Source of the DNA: Syngnathus acus
Taxonomy: Eukaryota > Chordata > Actinopteri > Syngnathiformes > Syngnathidae
DNA: 64,000 bases
Assembly (NCBI RefSeq): GCF_901709675.1
Contig: NC_051103.1
Coordinates: 1,411,501-1,475,500 of the forward strand
Reading direction: 5' to 3'
The notes under the pieces were generated by a model that saw nothing but the letters and a program-made list of their open reading frames with translations, ran no database searches and was not told the origin of the DNA. The position numbers were made by a program, and so were the translations under genes. Below, in pieces: positions 54,000 through 64,000 of this stretch; the first letter of the stretch is position 1, and the number at the start of each line of letters is the position of its first letter.

Positions 54000-54092
54000 A
54001 GTATGAACAACTAATGCAAACTCTGGATTTTGAGGAGAATCATGCACGAGAACATGAAAAATGGAATAGTTACATGTTTCTCATAAAACAAT

Positions 54093-54898
54093 TACCGTAA
54101 TTTTCGGACTATAAGTCGCGGTTTTTTTCATAGTTTGGGTGGGGGGGCGACTTATGCTCAGGAGCGACTTATATATGTTTTTTTTCACAAATTTTTACTT
54201 GATCATTAACACATCACTTACTTACAAGTATAGTTGACCACTTCACATGTTATTTTTAGTATAGTTGATCACTTCACATGCTTTGATATCTTTATCTTGA
54301 ACATATTCAAAACATGAAAAATAGAGAGAAAAAATCAAATAAAGTAATTAACACTTTAAAGCGCCATATCCTCTGGACATGTCCTCTGTCACCAGGATGA
54401 CATAAAGGACGAGAAATTTGATCGATGGATTTAATGATTTGGAGTGACACAAATGGTTTGATAATATTGTTGTTTATGTGATAGTTATTTAAAATATAGT
54501 TTATATATCGTTGTATGGGCCTGTGGAATAATTTGAACTGCGGCGCGGCACACGGCATTGTTGACAAAGGACGATCGATGGATTTAATGAATTGGAGTGA
54601 CACAGATGGTTTTATAAACGTGTTATTTATGTAATAGTTTTTTTTTAAAAACTGAATGTTACGTCAGGCCCGTTCTCAGCTCCTCGTTTGTGTTTGTCAC
54701 GTTAGCATACCGTATCGTTTAGCCTGTTGTTGCTCGTTCACGTCTGTTCTTGGTGTTGGATTTCGTCGAATAAATTGCCCCCCAAAATGCGACTTATACT
54801 CCGGAGCGATTTATATATGTTTTTTTTCACATTTTTGGGCATTTTATGGCTGGTGCGACTTATACTCCGGTGCGTCTTATAGTCCGAAAATTACGGTA
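54093..54898. mobile_element. 806-bp MITE (mirror of 22390-23195)
   Basis: Same TACCGTAATTTTCGG ends. It stops 18 bp before the first visible HMG-gene exon, so it lies in the preceding intron. Confidence 0.85.
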
Positions 54899-54915
54899 AT
54901 AACTTTTTTTTGCAG

Positions 54916-56372
54916 ATTCTGGATGCACACTTGGTGGAACCTTGGTGCCACCTGCCTGATCGAGTGATGTAAGTAACAACTGTATATCATATCATGTTTC
55001 TATCGTCAACATTTCTGCAGTCTAACGTTCGTATTTTTCTGTAGCCTTGGACACTTGTCCAATAACATACGACCAACACCCCAAAATGCACGGTAAATCC
55101 TCAGTTTCTGCAAAATGTATTCCTTTGAATGCCCACACGATGGTGACATGCGTTTGCTTGTGCTTTTGATTTTCCAGCTGGACAAAAGAACCCCAGACTC
55201 CTTCCAAGCCGTATATCAAAAAACCACCGAATGCGTTTATGTTATTTATGAAGGAGCAGCGGCCTTTTGTCAAAGCTCAACTTGAAAATTCAAGCGGAGA
55301 GCGTACAGACAGCGCATCCGTTAATAAAATCTTGGGGCAGATGGTAAGTACGATGCGCACGCATTCACGCGCGCATGTTTTTTTTTGACACTTTCTCATT
55401 AAATCCACAGTTGAAGTCGCTCACGCAGGACGAGCAGGAAAAGTACTTTAATGAATCGGATCGGCTCAACCAGATCCATGCCAGCTTGCACCCGGATTGG
55501 TCCTGTCGAGATAACTATGTGAGTTAGAATCCATCGGAACAATTAAAAAAAAAAAAAAATGTGTTTTTGTGTGAAATGACATGATTTTGTGTTTTGTGCA
55601 GGGTCAAAAGAAAAAGACAGTGTGGTGCAGTACCAAAAAATCCGAACGCACCAATAATGTCCAACCGCATGCTTCTTTGATGGGCAATAATAATACAGGT
55701 ACGTCTCAGAAAATGTTTCTTTGAATTTTTTGAACTGATCACCTGACAGAGCGTGTCAATCCAAACTGAGCATTCTGTTTAGTGATGGAAGACTCGCAGT
55801 GAATCTCATCTCGGGAGTGACTGGCGTTTTTGTGTTTGCAGTGCGTGTACCTGACATCCCCGCACCGGCACCCCCCCTCTGTCACGTTCAGCCACTTTGA
55901 GGCACGCAAAGCGGACCTGACTGGCCACTTGGCGGTGCCGAGGCAGCCCTTCTTGCCAGATACGAGCATTTGGCAGGCAGGGCCTAATGAGGACCCTGGC
56001 TGCACCATCGGTAGGGGTTCTGAGTTGCCTCCATCTTCGTCCTCATCCTCATGCATCGGCAGCCTGTATGAGAACGACCTGACGACCTCCGGCCTATTTA
56101 AGGAGTTGGAGGAGCTGGAGATGTCCACTAGCTCCTTCTGGGATTCACCCTTGTGTAGCAGCAGCTTGCATGAGGACGAGGACGACCTGACCTCCGGCCT
56201 ATTTAAGGAGTTGGCCGAGGTGACCTCGGACTGCTTTTCGAGTTCACCCTCAGACACCAGCAGCCTTCATGAGGACGAGGAGGATCTGACCTCTGCCCTT
56301 TTTAGGCAGCTGGTAGCTTTGCAGGCAGCTGAGGCGTCCTCAGCCTCCTTTTTGTCTTCCTACCTCATTTAG
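54916..56372 (+). CDS. TCF/LEF-like HMG-box protein (mirror copy)
   Basis: Exons are 54916-54968, 55045-55092, 55178-55343, 55411-55518, 55602-55698 and 55842-56372, each bounded by AG and GT. The reading frame is continuous from exon 1 (ILDAHLVEPWCHLPD) through the HMG box to exon 5. Exon 5 ends in phase 1, but the long acidic frame of exon 6 needs phase 0. With the junctions chosen the reading ends at HVQPL. This is the same in both arms. No upstream coding exon could be assigned because a MITE and a retroposon fill the preceding 1.5 kb. Confidence 0.65.
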
Positions 56373-56759
56373 GGGATGGAAACAGAGACACAATGAATTG
56401 ATTCTTTTTACGAATGTTTTGATATACATGATAGATTTCTTCTTTTTATCTGCTTCTATATAATCTATTAACTGTTTCCTTTTAACTCTTTTAATGACCG
56501 ATTGGTCTAACTTTATTCTTAATATTTTACAATTGCAATTTACCATTGCTTTACAAAAGTTGTTTTATCTGTTTTATCTATTTTTAAAATGAATTTTATT
56601 CGGTGTAAATTTCCCTTAAACACAAATGCACTTGATTTTGAGAGGTGGCTCGCATAATCCAAAATATTTTGTCCATCTATCTGTCACAGCATTTTGGCGA
56701 AAGTCAAAATGTCTTCTCTACCTGGATGTCCTAATATTAAGAAGAGTATTTGTATCTTT

Positions 56760-57020
56760 AAAGAGAAATAGCTCCTTTACCATATCCATTGTCAAAAGGA
56801 ACAGAGAAAGGTATGAGAAACACAGTCGAGACATTGAAGATGCCATCCAAGAGATGGAGGACAGTGGGCTCGTCATAGACGAATGGTGCCACCTGGCTCC
56901 CGAGAGTGAGTTGCAAAGACTCGAATGCGTTGAGGAAATCAACACAAGAGAGGACCCAAATGACACCGTGGAGGAAAATGTCCCGGACTATAACGTCAGG
57001 TCCGAAACAACACAAATGTC
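56760..57020 (+). pseudogene. PIF1/Helitron-type ORF fragment (mirror of 20268-20528)
   Basis: Same frame as in the left arm, cut by the hAT element at 57021. Confidence 0.4.
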
Positions 57021-57858
57021 CAGAGATGGGACCAAGTCACACATGTGCAAGTCTCAAGTAAGTCTCAAGTCTTAACCTTCAAGTCTCAAGTAAGTCCCAA
57101 GTCATTTTTGTCTTGGGCAAGTCAAGTCAAATCAAGTCCTTAAATAGGTCAAGTCCAAGTCAAGTCTTTAAATAGGTCAAGTCCAAGTCAAGTTAACTGT
57201 AGTTTTTATTTATTAACTTGCTCCATATTAAGTCATATTTACTTAATTAAGTTTCATCATCATATTCATTGCATTAAAGCTATATATACACACACCTATT
57301 TAGATAAATGAAAAGCACTTATTTGGCAGAATGGCTCTTCAGATGACGGACAAAGTTTGAAGTTGTCGTCTGGCTGTGCGAAATGTTTTTGCTGCATATC
57401 ACGCACTGTGCTGTCCGTCTTTTGCCATCATAAAAGTAATTGCGATAGCCGAAGGTGTTGACTCGCGGTACCGCTCCCGCTGACATGTTTGATATAAAGG
57501 GGCATGATTCTCCAATAAACACGTTCGGTAGGTAGACAGGGCACGACTGATTGAGTGACAGGGTAGTGATCCAATCATGACAACGCCATTCTCAGCCTGC
57601 GCTCCTACTGTGTTATCGATATTATTTTTTTTAAATGTATTATTAATTTTATATTCAAATTGAAAACATAAACTAAATAACACTGAAGTCATTCAAGTCA
57701 TCGTGTCTCAAGTCAAGTCAAGTCCCGAGTCTTTATCTTCCAAGTCCAAGTCGAGTCTCGAGTTTTTTCATTTTTTGTCAACTCAAGTCACAAGTCATCA
57801 AAACAGCGACTCGAGTCGACTTGAGTCCAAGTCACAGTGACTCGAGTCCCCATCTCTG
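57021..57858. mobile_element. hAT-like element with BED-finger remnant (mirror)
   Basis: Mirror of 19435-20267. In this copy the finger frame reads FVRHLKSHSAK, which keeps a His lost in the left copy (FVCRLKS). It has about 10 extra bases in the GAGTC subterminal array. Confidence 0.75.
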
Positions 57859-57874
57859 ATGTTGCATTATAAAA

Positions 57875-58726
57875 CTAGACTTCCTCACCAACAGACCTCA
57901 GTCAGTCCGGGTCGGACAGAACACCTCAGATGTCATCGCCCTCAGCACAGGCTCCCCTCAGGGCTGCGTCCTGAGCCCCCTGCTGTTCACCCTGATGACA
58001 CACGACTGCGCCTCCAGGTTCACCACCAATCACATCGTGAAGTTTGCAGACAACACAACGGTGGTGGGCCTCATCAGTGACAACAACGACCTGGACTACA
58101 GAGAGGAGGTGGAGCAGTTGGTAGGCTGGTGCAGAGACAATAGCCTGATCCTGAATGTGGAGAAGACGAAGGAGATCATCGTCGACTTCAGGAAGAACCA
58201 GCCACACCACGCTCCACTGATCATCGACAGCTCAGCTGTGGAGGTGGTCAGCAGCACTAAATTCCTGGGGGTCCACATCACAGACGACCTCACCTGGACT
58301 GTGAACACCACAACACTGGTCAAGAGGGCACAGAAGCGCTTGTACTTCCTGCGGAGGATGAGGAGAGCCCACCTGCCCCCACCCATCATGAGGACGTTCT
58401 ACCGAAGCACCATAGAGAGCATTCTGACAAGCTGTCTCTCAGTGTGGTGTGGAGGTTGCAGCGCCTCCGATTGGAAGAACCTGAGGAGAGTGGTGAGGAC
58501 AGCAGAGAGGATCATCGGGGCTCCTCTCCCCTCCATTCAGGACTTGTCATCCCAGCGCTGCGTGTCCCGAGCCCGTAATATTATCAGTGACCCATCACAC
58601 CCCCACCATGGACTGTTCTCCCTGCTGCCCTCTGGGAAGAGGTTTCGCAGCATCCGCTGCAGGTCCACCAGGTTCTGCAATAGTTTTTTCCCTGCTGTCG
58701 TCAGACTGTTGAACATTCAAACTTAG
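57875..58726 (+). pseudogene. reverse-transcriptase C-terminal part in the inserted LINE
   Basis: The frame runs from GCVLSPLLFTLMTHDC to the stop at 58726 without interruption, but the N-terminal half is absent. The active-site box reads FADN instead of FADD, so the source or this copy lost a catalytic Asp. Confidence 0.85.
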
Positions 58727-58962
58727 CATTCCTCTGCACACTTGTAAATACTGTTTTTGTCTCCTGCACTGTTTACATACTTTATCACTGCTGCACTTTG
58801 TACTTTATACTTATCTTATTTCATATTTTTATATAGAATGTCACTTTTTAACCAGCCGCAATATCACTACTTTGTTGAAAGCCGTATGCAATGAAATTTC
58901 GTTTTTTGTACACCCAGTGTTGACAAAACGACAATAAAGTTTGTCTAAGTCTAAGTCTAAAA
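57875..58962 (+). mobile_element. 5'-truncated L2/Rex1-like LINE, right arm only
   Basis: The 1088-bp insert starts CTAGACTTCCTCACC inside the reverse transcriptase and ends in TCTAAG units. The left arm has the empty site (TTATAAAAGGGTTTTAG, reversed). At most AAAA is duplicated at the target. It is about 96% similar by eye to the LINE at 1-2594. Confidence 0.95.
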
Positions 58963-59181
58963 GGGTTTTAGATATTTGTGGCTCCAGACAGGTATGTTTT
59001 TTGTATTTTTGGGCCAATATGGCTCTTTGAACATTTTGGGTTGCGAATCCTGACCTAGGGTTAGGGAGGCCAACTATGGTTTCAAACTAGGGCCAAGGTT
59101 TCCAACTGGGGTTTCCAACTGGGGTTTCCAACAAGGATGAGGGTTTCCAACTGGGGCTAGAGTTAGGGCTATATAGAAACG

Positions 59182-59254
59182 TGTCCCGTGTGAGGGTCGA
59201 ACACACGACCTCCAGATTATGAGACTGACGCTCTACCACCTGCGCCAACGAGGC
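59182..59254 (-). pseudogene. tRNA-Met (CAT), two new stem mutations
   Basis: Relative to the left copy at 19127-19199, the anticodon stem CTGAAG is CTGGAG and the T stem GTGAG is GTGTG. The anticodon is still CAT. Confidence 0.7.
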
Positions 59255-59390
59255 TATGCACTTGCATTTTGACAATTGTTTTTTACTGTAAAACTAATTC
59301 AACCACAGCCCATTTCCATTAAACTGAACTTGGCTAGGATTTCCAACTAGGACGAGGGTTTCCACCAAGAACTAGACTGTGTAAAAAGCA

Positions 59391-59463
59391 TGCCCGGTGT
59401 GAGGATCAAACTCACAACCTTCAGATTACGAGACTGACACGCTACCGCCTGCGCCGATGTGGT
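59391..59463 (-). pseudogene. tRNA-Met-derived copy with anticodon CGT
   Basis: The mirrored left copy (18918-18990) has CAT. Here the loop reads CTCGTAA. The acceptor is unpaired in both. Confidence 0.7.
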
Positions 59464-59667
59464 GCCTGTCTTAAAATGCTATTTTACTGTCAAATTGATT
59501 CAACCACCGGCCATTTCCATCAAACTGAACTTCATCAAAAGAAAAAGTTACTTTTGTCTGAGCATTCTCAAACTAGGGTTTCCAACTCGGGTTCGGGTGT
59601 CCAACTAAGGTTTCCAACTGGGGCGAGGATTTCCAACTAGGGCTCGAGTTAGAACTAAATAAAAGTG

Positions 59668-59740
59668 TGCCTCGTGTGAGGGTCTAAGTCACAACCTTCA
59701 GATTATGAGACAGACACGCTACCACCTGCGCTAACGAGGC
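59668..59740 (-). pseudogene. tRNA-Met (CAT) with damaged T loop (mirror of 18641-18713)
   Basis: Same TTAGACC T loop. Next to it the right arm holds 88 bp (about 59772-59860) that the left arm lacks. Confidence 0.65.
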
Positions 59741-59881
59741 TATGAATGTTAGGTTTTACAAGCTATTTTACTGTAAAATTGATTCAAACTCAACTTCATG
59801 GACAGAATACTTTATTCTATTCTGAGCAACCTGCTATCTTCTGTAATTGACTATGATTTTACTGTGGACTATGGAAAACAG

Positions 59882-59954
59882 TGCCCTGTATGAGGGTCGA
59901 GCTCACAACCTTCAGATTTTGAGACTGATGCACGACCACTTGCACTAACAAGGT
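59882..59954 (-). pseudogene. tRNA-Met-derived copy with anticodon CAA (mirror of 18517-18589)
   Basis: Same altered loop as in the left arm. Confidence 0.65.
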
Positions 59955-60100
59955 TATATGTCAATTGCATTACAATTCTCTTTTACTGTAAATTGATTAA
60001 TCCACAGGCCATTTATGTCTGTAACAACTGTGAACACTTGCCACAAGGCTGCAGTCATCAGAAGTCGTTGCCATGTTTCACTTGGTACAGTCATTCACAT

Positions 60101-60173
60101 GGCTATGTGGCTTAAAGGATAAGGCGTCTGACTTTGGATCAGAAGATTGAGGGTTCAGGTCCTTTCATGGTCA
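60101..60173 (+). pseudogene. tRNA-Arg-derived copy with anticodon TTG (mirror of 18298-18370)
   Basis: Same CTTTGGA loop. One further base change lies in the T arm. Confidence 0.7.
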
Positions 60174-60647
60174 TTTTAATATAATTCATATGAAATCAAT
60201 GACTTTATTTCAGTCTGAACCAACTCTTGTATACTGTCGGAAAGGGTTTTGGTCTCTGATTTCTTTTTTTGTTGTGCTGACTCCCCCCCAATCTCCGTTT
60301 TCAGTGCAACAAAGTGACAAAAAAAAAAAAAAATGCTTTCTCTATTGCACACTAGGGCCAGCGTTTCCAACTAGGGCTAGGATTTCCAACTAGGGTTCCA
60401 ACTCGAGGTAGGGTTTCAAACTAGGAATTCCAACTGGGGCAAGGGTTTCCAATTAGGGTTTCCAACTCGGGCTGGGGTTTTGAACTAGAGACAACATTGA
60501 ACAGATGCCACTTGTTGGGAACCTTTAAATGTTTAGTCTTATCAACGAATGTGTTTCAGAGGCCAGATTTAAAACGTGGCTGCTGGTTTTCGTGAACCGA
60601 ACCCATTAAAAAAAAGTGAAAGAATGAAACAATTCTTAATAGGAGAA

Positions 60648-60720
60648 ACCCGGTTAGCTCAGTCGGTAGCGCATGAGACTCTTAATCTCAGGGTCGTGGG
60701 TTTGATCCCCACATTGGGCA
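60648..60720 (+). tRNA. tRNA-Lys (CTT) (mirror of 17749-17821)
   Basis: No base change seen against the left copy. It starts with A, so the outer acceptor pair is not formed. Confidence 0.72.
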
Positions 60721-60860
60721 GCCCACACTTGTTGGGAACCTTTGGTTCTTTAGTCTTATCAATATAGATGTGTTTCAGAGGCCACACTTTAAGCATTCCT
60801 CTATTTGCCCTAACCCATTAAAAAAAAACTGAAAAAGTAAAACAATTCCAAGGTCAAAAA

Positions 60861-60933
60861 GCCTGGTTAGCTCAGTCGGTAGGGCATGAGACTCTTAATC
60901 TCAGGGTCGTGGGTTCAAGCCCCACATTCGGCG
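60861..60933 (+). tRNA. tRNA-Lys (CTT), altered 3' acceptor
   Basis: Mirror of 17535-17607. The 3' acceptor strand is ATTCGGC instead of ATTGGGC, and eight extra bases follow. One acceptor pair is lost, so this copy may be weaker. Confidence 0.7.
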
Positions 60934-61005
60934 TCCTTGCTTGTTGGGAACCATTGAATTTTTAGACTTATCAAGGCCACACTTAAAACAGGGAGTCTTT
61001 CACAT

Positions 61006-61078
61006 GGCGATGTGGCCTAATGGATAAGGCGTCTGACTTCGGATCAGACGATTGAGCGTTCGAGTCCCTTCATAGTCA
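61006..61078 (+). tRNA. tRNA-Arg (TCG) (mirror of 17398-17470)
   Basis: Identical to the left copy by eye. Confidence 0.7.
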
Positions 61079-61135
61079 ATTTAATGTGTCGTGCTTTGAA
61101 ATCAACAACTTTACTTCAGTCTGAACCAACTCTTG

Positions 61136-62982
61136 ATTGATTGATTGAACTTTATTCATCCCACAGCGGGGAAATTCCCTTGTCACAGCAGCGCATATGA
61201 GTGCAAGAATAATACGAGTGCAAGAATAAAACAAGTGCCAGAATTACAAAAAAGGGTAAATAACAGACAAGGATAAACACAAGTGCTGCTAGTAGAGACG
61301 AAACACATTCATTTTATCAGGTGGCATGCATGTTGTAAAGTCTGACAGCAGAGGGAATGAAGGACCTGCGGAACCGTTCCTTCCTACACCGAGGGTGCAA
61401 AAGTCTGCCGCTAAAGGAGCTGCTTAGGAACCGCACAATCTCATGGAGGGGGTGAGAGGTGTTATCCATGATAGATTTAAGCTTAATCAACGTCCTCCTC
61501 TCACCCACAACCTCAACGGAGTCCAGGGGACAGCCCAGAACTGAGCTCGCTCTTCTGACCATCTTATTCAGTCTCCCCCTGTCCCGGTCCGTACTGCCCC
61601 CACCCCAGCAGACCACAGCGTAGATGATGGCCGAGGCCACCACAGAGTCATAGAAGGTCCGGAGGAGAGCCCTGCACACACCGAAGGACCTCAGTCTCCT
61701 CAGCAGGTGGAGGCGACTCTGGCCCTTTTTGTACAGGATATGGATGTGATCAGTCCAGTCCAGTTTGTTGTTAAGGTGAACACCCAGGAATTTGTAGTTC
61801 TCCACTACCTCAATGTCCGATCCCTGGATATTCACCGGAGTGAAGATGGGTGCTGTCCTCCCGAAGCTCACAATCAACTCCTTCGTCTTGCTGGTGTTCA
61901 GCTGAAGCTGGTTGAGCTCACACCAACTGACAAAGTCCTTGATGACCAACCTATATTCCAGATCATTCCGCTCCGCGACATTTCCAACAATGGCTGTGTC
62001 GTCGGAGAACTTCTGGATGTGGCAGTGAGCGGTGTCGTGGGTAAAGTCTGAAGTGAACAGGGTGAAAAGGAAAGGAGAGCGCACCGTACCCTGGGGGACA
62101 CCAGTGCTGCAGCGCACCACGTCGTACTCACATCGATGTAACCTCAAATACTGCGGCCGGTCGGTGAGGAAGTCCGTTGTCCATGCAGCCAGGCGCTCGT
62201 CCACACCCGCCTTCTCCATCTTCACCCTAAGCAGTGACGGCTAGATGGTGTTAAAAGCGCTGGAGAAAGAACATGATCCTCCCAGTGCTCCTGTTGTCCT
62301 CCAGGTGAAGCAGTGTTCTGTGCAGTAAATAAATCACTGCATTGTCCACCCCAACACCAGGCCGGTAAGCAAACTTCAGGGGGTCCAGCTGCGCTCCCAC
62401 TAGGGAACGCAGGTGACCCAGGATGATCCTCTCCATAGTCTTCATCAGGTGGGAAGTCAAGGCAATAGGCCTGAAGTGGTTAGGCTCCTTGGGGCACGGC
62501 ACCTTTGGTACAGGGACCACGCAGGAGGTCTTCCACAGTACTGGGACCTTGTTCAGGCTCAGGCTCAGGTTGAACAGGTACCTGACCACACCACTCAGCT
62601 GGTCCCCACAGTCCCTGAGCAGTCTCGGCCAGATGCCGTCTGGGCCCGGGGTCTTCCCTGCTTTGATCTTTCTGAGGTGACTCCTCACCTCAAGATCTGT
62701 AAAGGAGAGGGGGATGTCGGAAGACCGGGGTGATGGAGTGGAGACAGAAGAGTGACTCGGGGGGGGTTAGGGTTAGGGTTAGGGTTAGGGGGGGGTGAGC
62801 TGGCGGGGGGGATGGAGTGTCGAAGGTGGCAGAATGAGATGCGGATCGAGGTGAAGGGGTGGGGGGAGGCGGAATCAAATCTGTTGAAGAATAGATTGAG
62901 TTCATCCACCCGGTCCTTGTCCCCATAAACTGGTTTCCGATCAGCCCCTTTACCATGGCCCGAGATGGACTGCAGACCCCTC
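61136..62982 (-). pseudogene. L2-like LINE reverse transcriptase remnant (mirror of 15500-17340)
   Basis: Same frameshift near the first catalytic Asp. It has 6 extra bases (one more Ser-Leu in FNLSLSLNK) and a few substitutions such as GTVRSPFLF for GTVLSPFLF. The TTAGGG units are at 62767-62790. Confidence 0.88.
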
Positions 62983-63219
62983 CATTGTCAGTTTACAGTT
63001 CATCAAAAACCAAAAGAAAAAATGCCAAGTTTTCTCTGTTGCAGATGTTTTGGTGTGTTGATCACTAAAACAATGTTAAACTGAGGAGGCCTGAAAGCAC
63101 TGCTTTAACAATTCAGGAATATACAAACGTTTTGTGTGCCAAATCTTCATTACAGCCAATAGCAGAATCCTGATTAAAGGTACAAAAAGACAGACAATGA
63201 CTCTGTGTTTCCACTGGTT

Positions 63220-64000
63220 CTTCTCTGCAAGTTCTCTGCATTTCCAGTGCAGGATGGCGGAGATCACAGAGGGGCTCAACGGTGTGGTTTGTCACATCGA
63301 TGATCTGTTGGTGTGGGGGCGGGGCCAGGAAGAGCATGACACTCGACTTACTGCCGTGCTACAAAGACTGGAAAAAGCAGGCATCACACTGAATGTGGAC
63401 AAGTGTGAAATCTCCAAGAGCGAAGTAGTCTTCCTGGGCCATATCGTCACAGCCGCAGGCATCCACCCTGACCCAAAAAAGACAGATGCCATCACAGACA
63501 TGACAGAGCCCACACATGAGTGAATTAAGGAGTTTTCTCGGCATGGTCAACCAGCTGGGAAGGTTTATTCCCCAGCTAGCTGAAAAAGATAAACCGCTCC
63601 GTGACCTCTTCTCAAAGAAAAACTGCTGGGTCTGGGACGTGGACTAGGCAGCAGCGTTTGAAGACCGAAAGAAAGCTCTGTCCTCTCCTCCGGTGCTGGC
63701 TATGTATGACCCGGGCAGAGACACCAAAGTATCTGCTGATGCATCATCGTATGGGTTGGGGGGCGTAATTCTCCAGAAATGGGGGGAAGGATGGAAGCCT
63801 GTGGCTTACGCATCACGGTCACTCACTCCAACTGAGCGACGATACGCACAGGTGGAGAAGGAGGCTCTGGGCCTCACATGGGCCTCACATGGGCCTGTGA
63901 ACGGTTTCGGGATTTCCTCATCGGAAAGGAGTTTTGCCTGGAGACCGACCATAAACCCCTTCTCAGCCTGTTCGGAGCCCAAGCACTGGATCTTTTGCCA
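63220..64000 (+). pseudogene. gypsy pol remnant (mirror of 14482-15262), cut by window
   Basis: RT (HIDD box) and RNase H (VSADASSYGLGG) are present. Here the RT continues through EEHDTRLTAVLQRLEKAGI, where the left arm has a TGA in place of the Arg codon CGA. The frame ends near 63523. Confidence 0.85.

Larger units (their letters stand above)
41533..64000. repeat. right arm of giant inverted repeat
   Basis: This is the reverse complement of 14482-36323 with the differences listed separately. The arm is still matching when the window ends, so its outer end is unknown. Confidence 0.97.

Noticed and set aside
14482-64000. Hairpin-adapter or single-molecule fold-back artefact
   Set aside because: Such artefacts give identical arms. 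These arms differ by a clean 1088-bp LINE insertion with an empty site, by deletions and by substitutions. Haplotype misjoining remains possible.

Overview
The window looks like accessory, repeat-rich DNA of a bony fish, probably a percomorph teleost. The evidence is the repeat content: L2/Rex1-type LINEs with microsatellite 3' tails, two widespread teleost tRNA-derived SINE families, hAT and Tigger/pogo-type non-autonomous transposons, and gypsy and BEL-like remnants. It also carries a KRAB-less C2H2 zinc-finger gene with the [11 protein letters not shown] linker style common in percomorphs. Exons have GT/AG introns. No prokaryotic features are present. The species cannot be named from the sequence alone.

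The dominant structure is a giant inverted repeat. Positions 14482-36323 reappear reverse-complemented at 41533-64000, around a 5209-bp unique spacer (36324-41532). The right arm runs off the window, so the palindrome may be longer. By eye the arms are almost identical, but they differ by real mutations. These include a 1088-bp LINE insertion only in the right arm, a 543-bp deletion in the right arm, an 88-bp deletion in the left arm between short direct repeats, a 13-bp deletion that breaks a tRNA-Ser in the right arm, a nonsense change in a gypsy fragment, and one-unit microsatellite differences. The arms are therefore not copies of one sequencing molecule. The arrangement is either a genuine palindrome or two haplotypes joined head to head in assembly.

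Layout. 1-2594: young L2/Rex1-like LINE with an open reverse-transcriptase frame. 3579-5189: U1 and U2 snRNA sequences, a U1 fragment and a SINE. 6126-9990: decayed LINE on the minus strand carrying nested hAT and SINE insertions. 10512-13294: two hAT elements with 8-bp target duplications and an unidentified repeat family with 3-bp duplications. 13380-15262: gypsy pol remnant (integrase, RNase H, RT) split by a solo LTR. 15500-17340: LINE reverse-transcriptase pseudogene. 17398-19199: cluster of Arg, Lys and Met tRNA genes and pseudogenes. 19435-20267: hAT element with a BED finger. 20916-22372: divergent TCF/LEF-like HMG-box gene. 22390-27063: MITEs, helicase fragments and LINE 3' ends. 27160-31000: tandemly duplicated tRNA-Thr/zinc-finger module. 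31007-32435: decaying C2H2 zinc-finger gene. 33327-34172: solo LTR with an internal SINE. 35775-36323: tRNA-Ser and tRNA-His remnants at the arm end. Spacer: an intact tRNA-Gln, tRNA pseudogenes and nested retroposons. The right arm repeats the left from 36323 back to 14482 in reverse.

The functional candidates are few: U1 and U2 snRNAs, tRNA-Thr(TGT), Ser(GCT), Gln(CTG), Lys(CTT), Met(CAT) and Arg(TCG), and possibly the HMG-box gene. The rest is mobile or decayed DNA. The mix of tRNA, snRNA, zinc-finger and transposon sequence resembles the heterochromatic long arm of zebrafish chromosome 4. That comparison is an inference.
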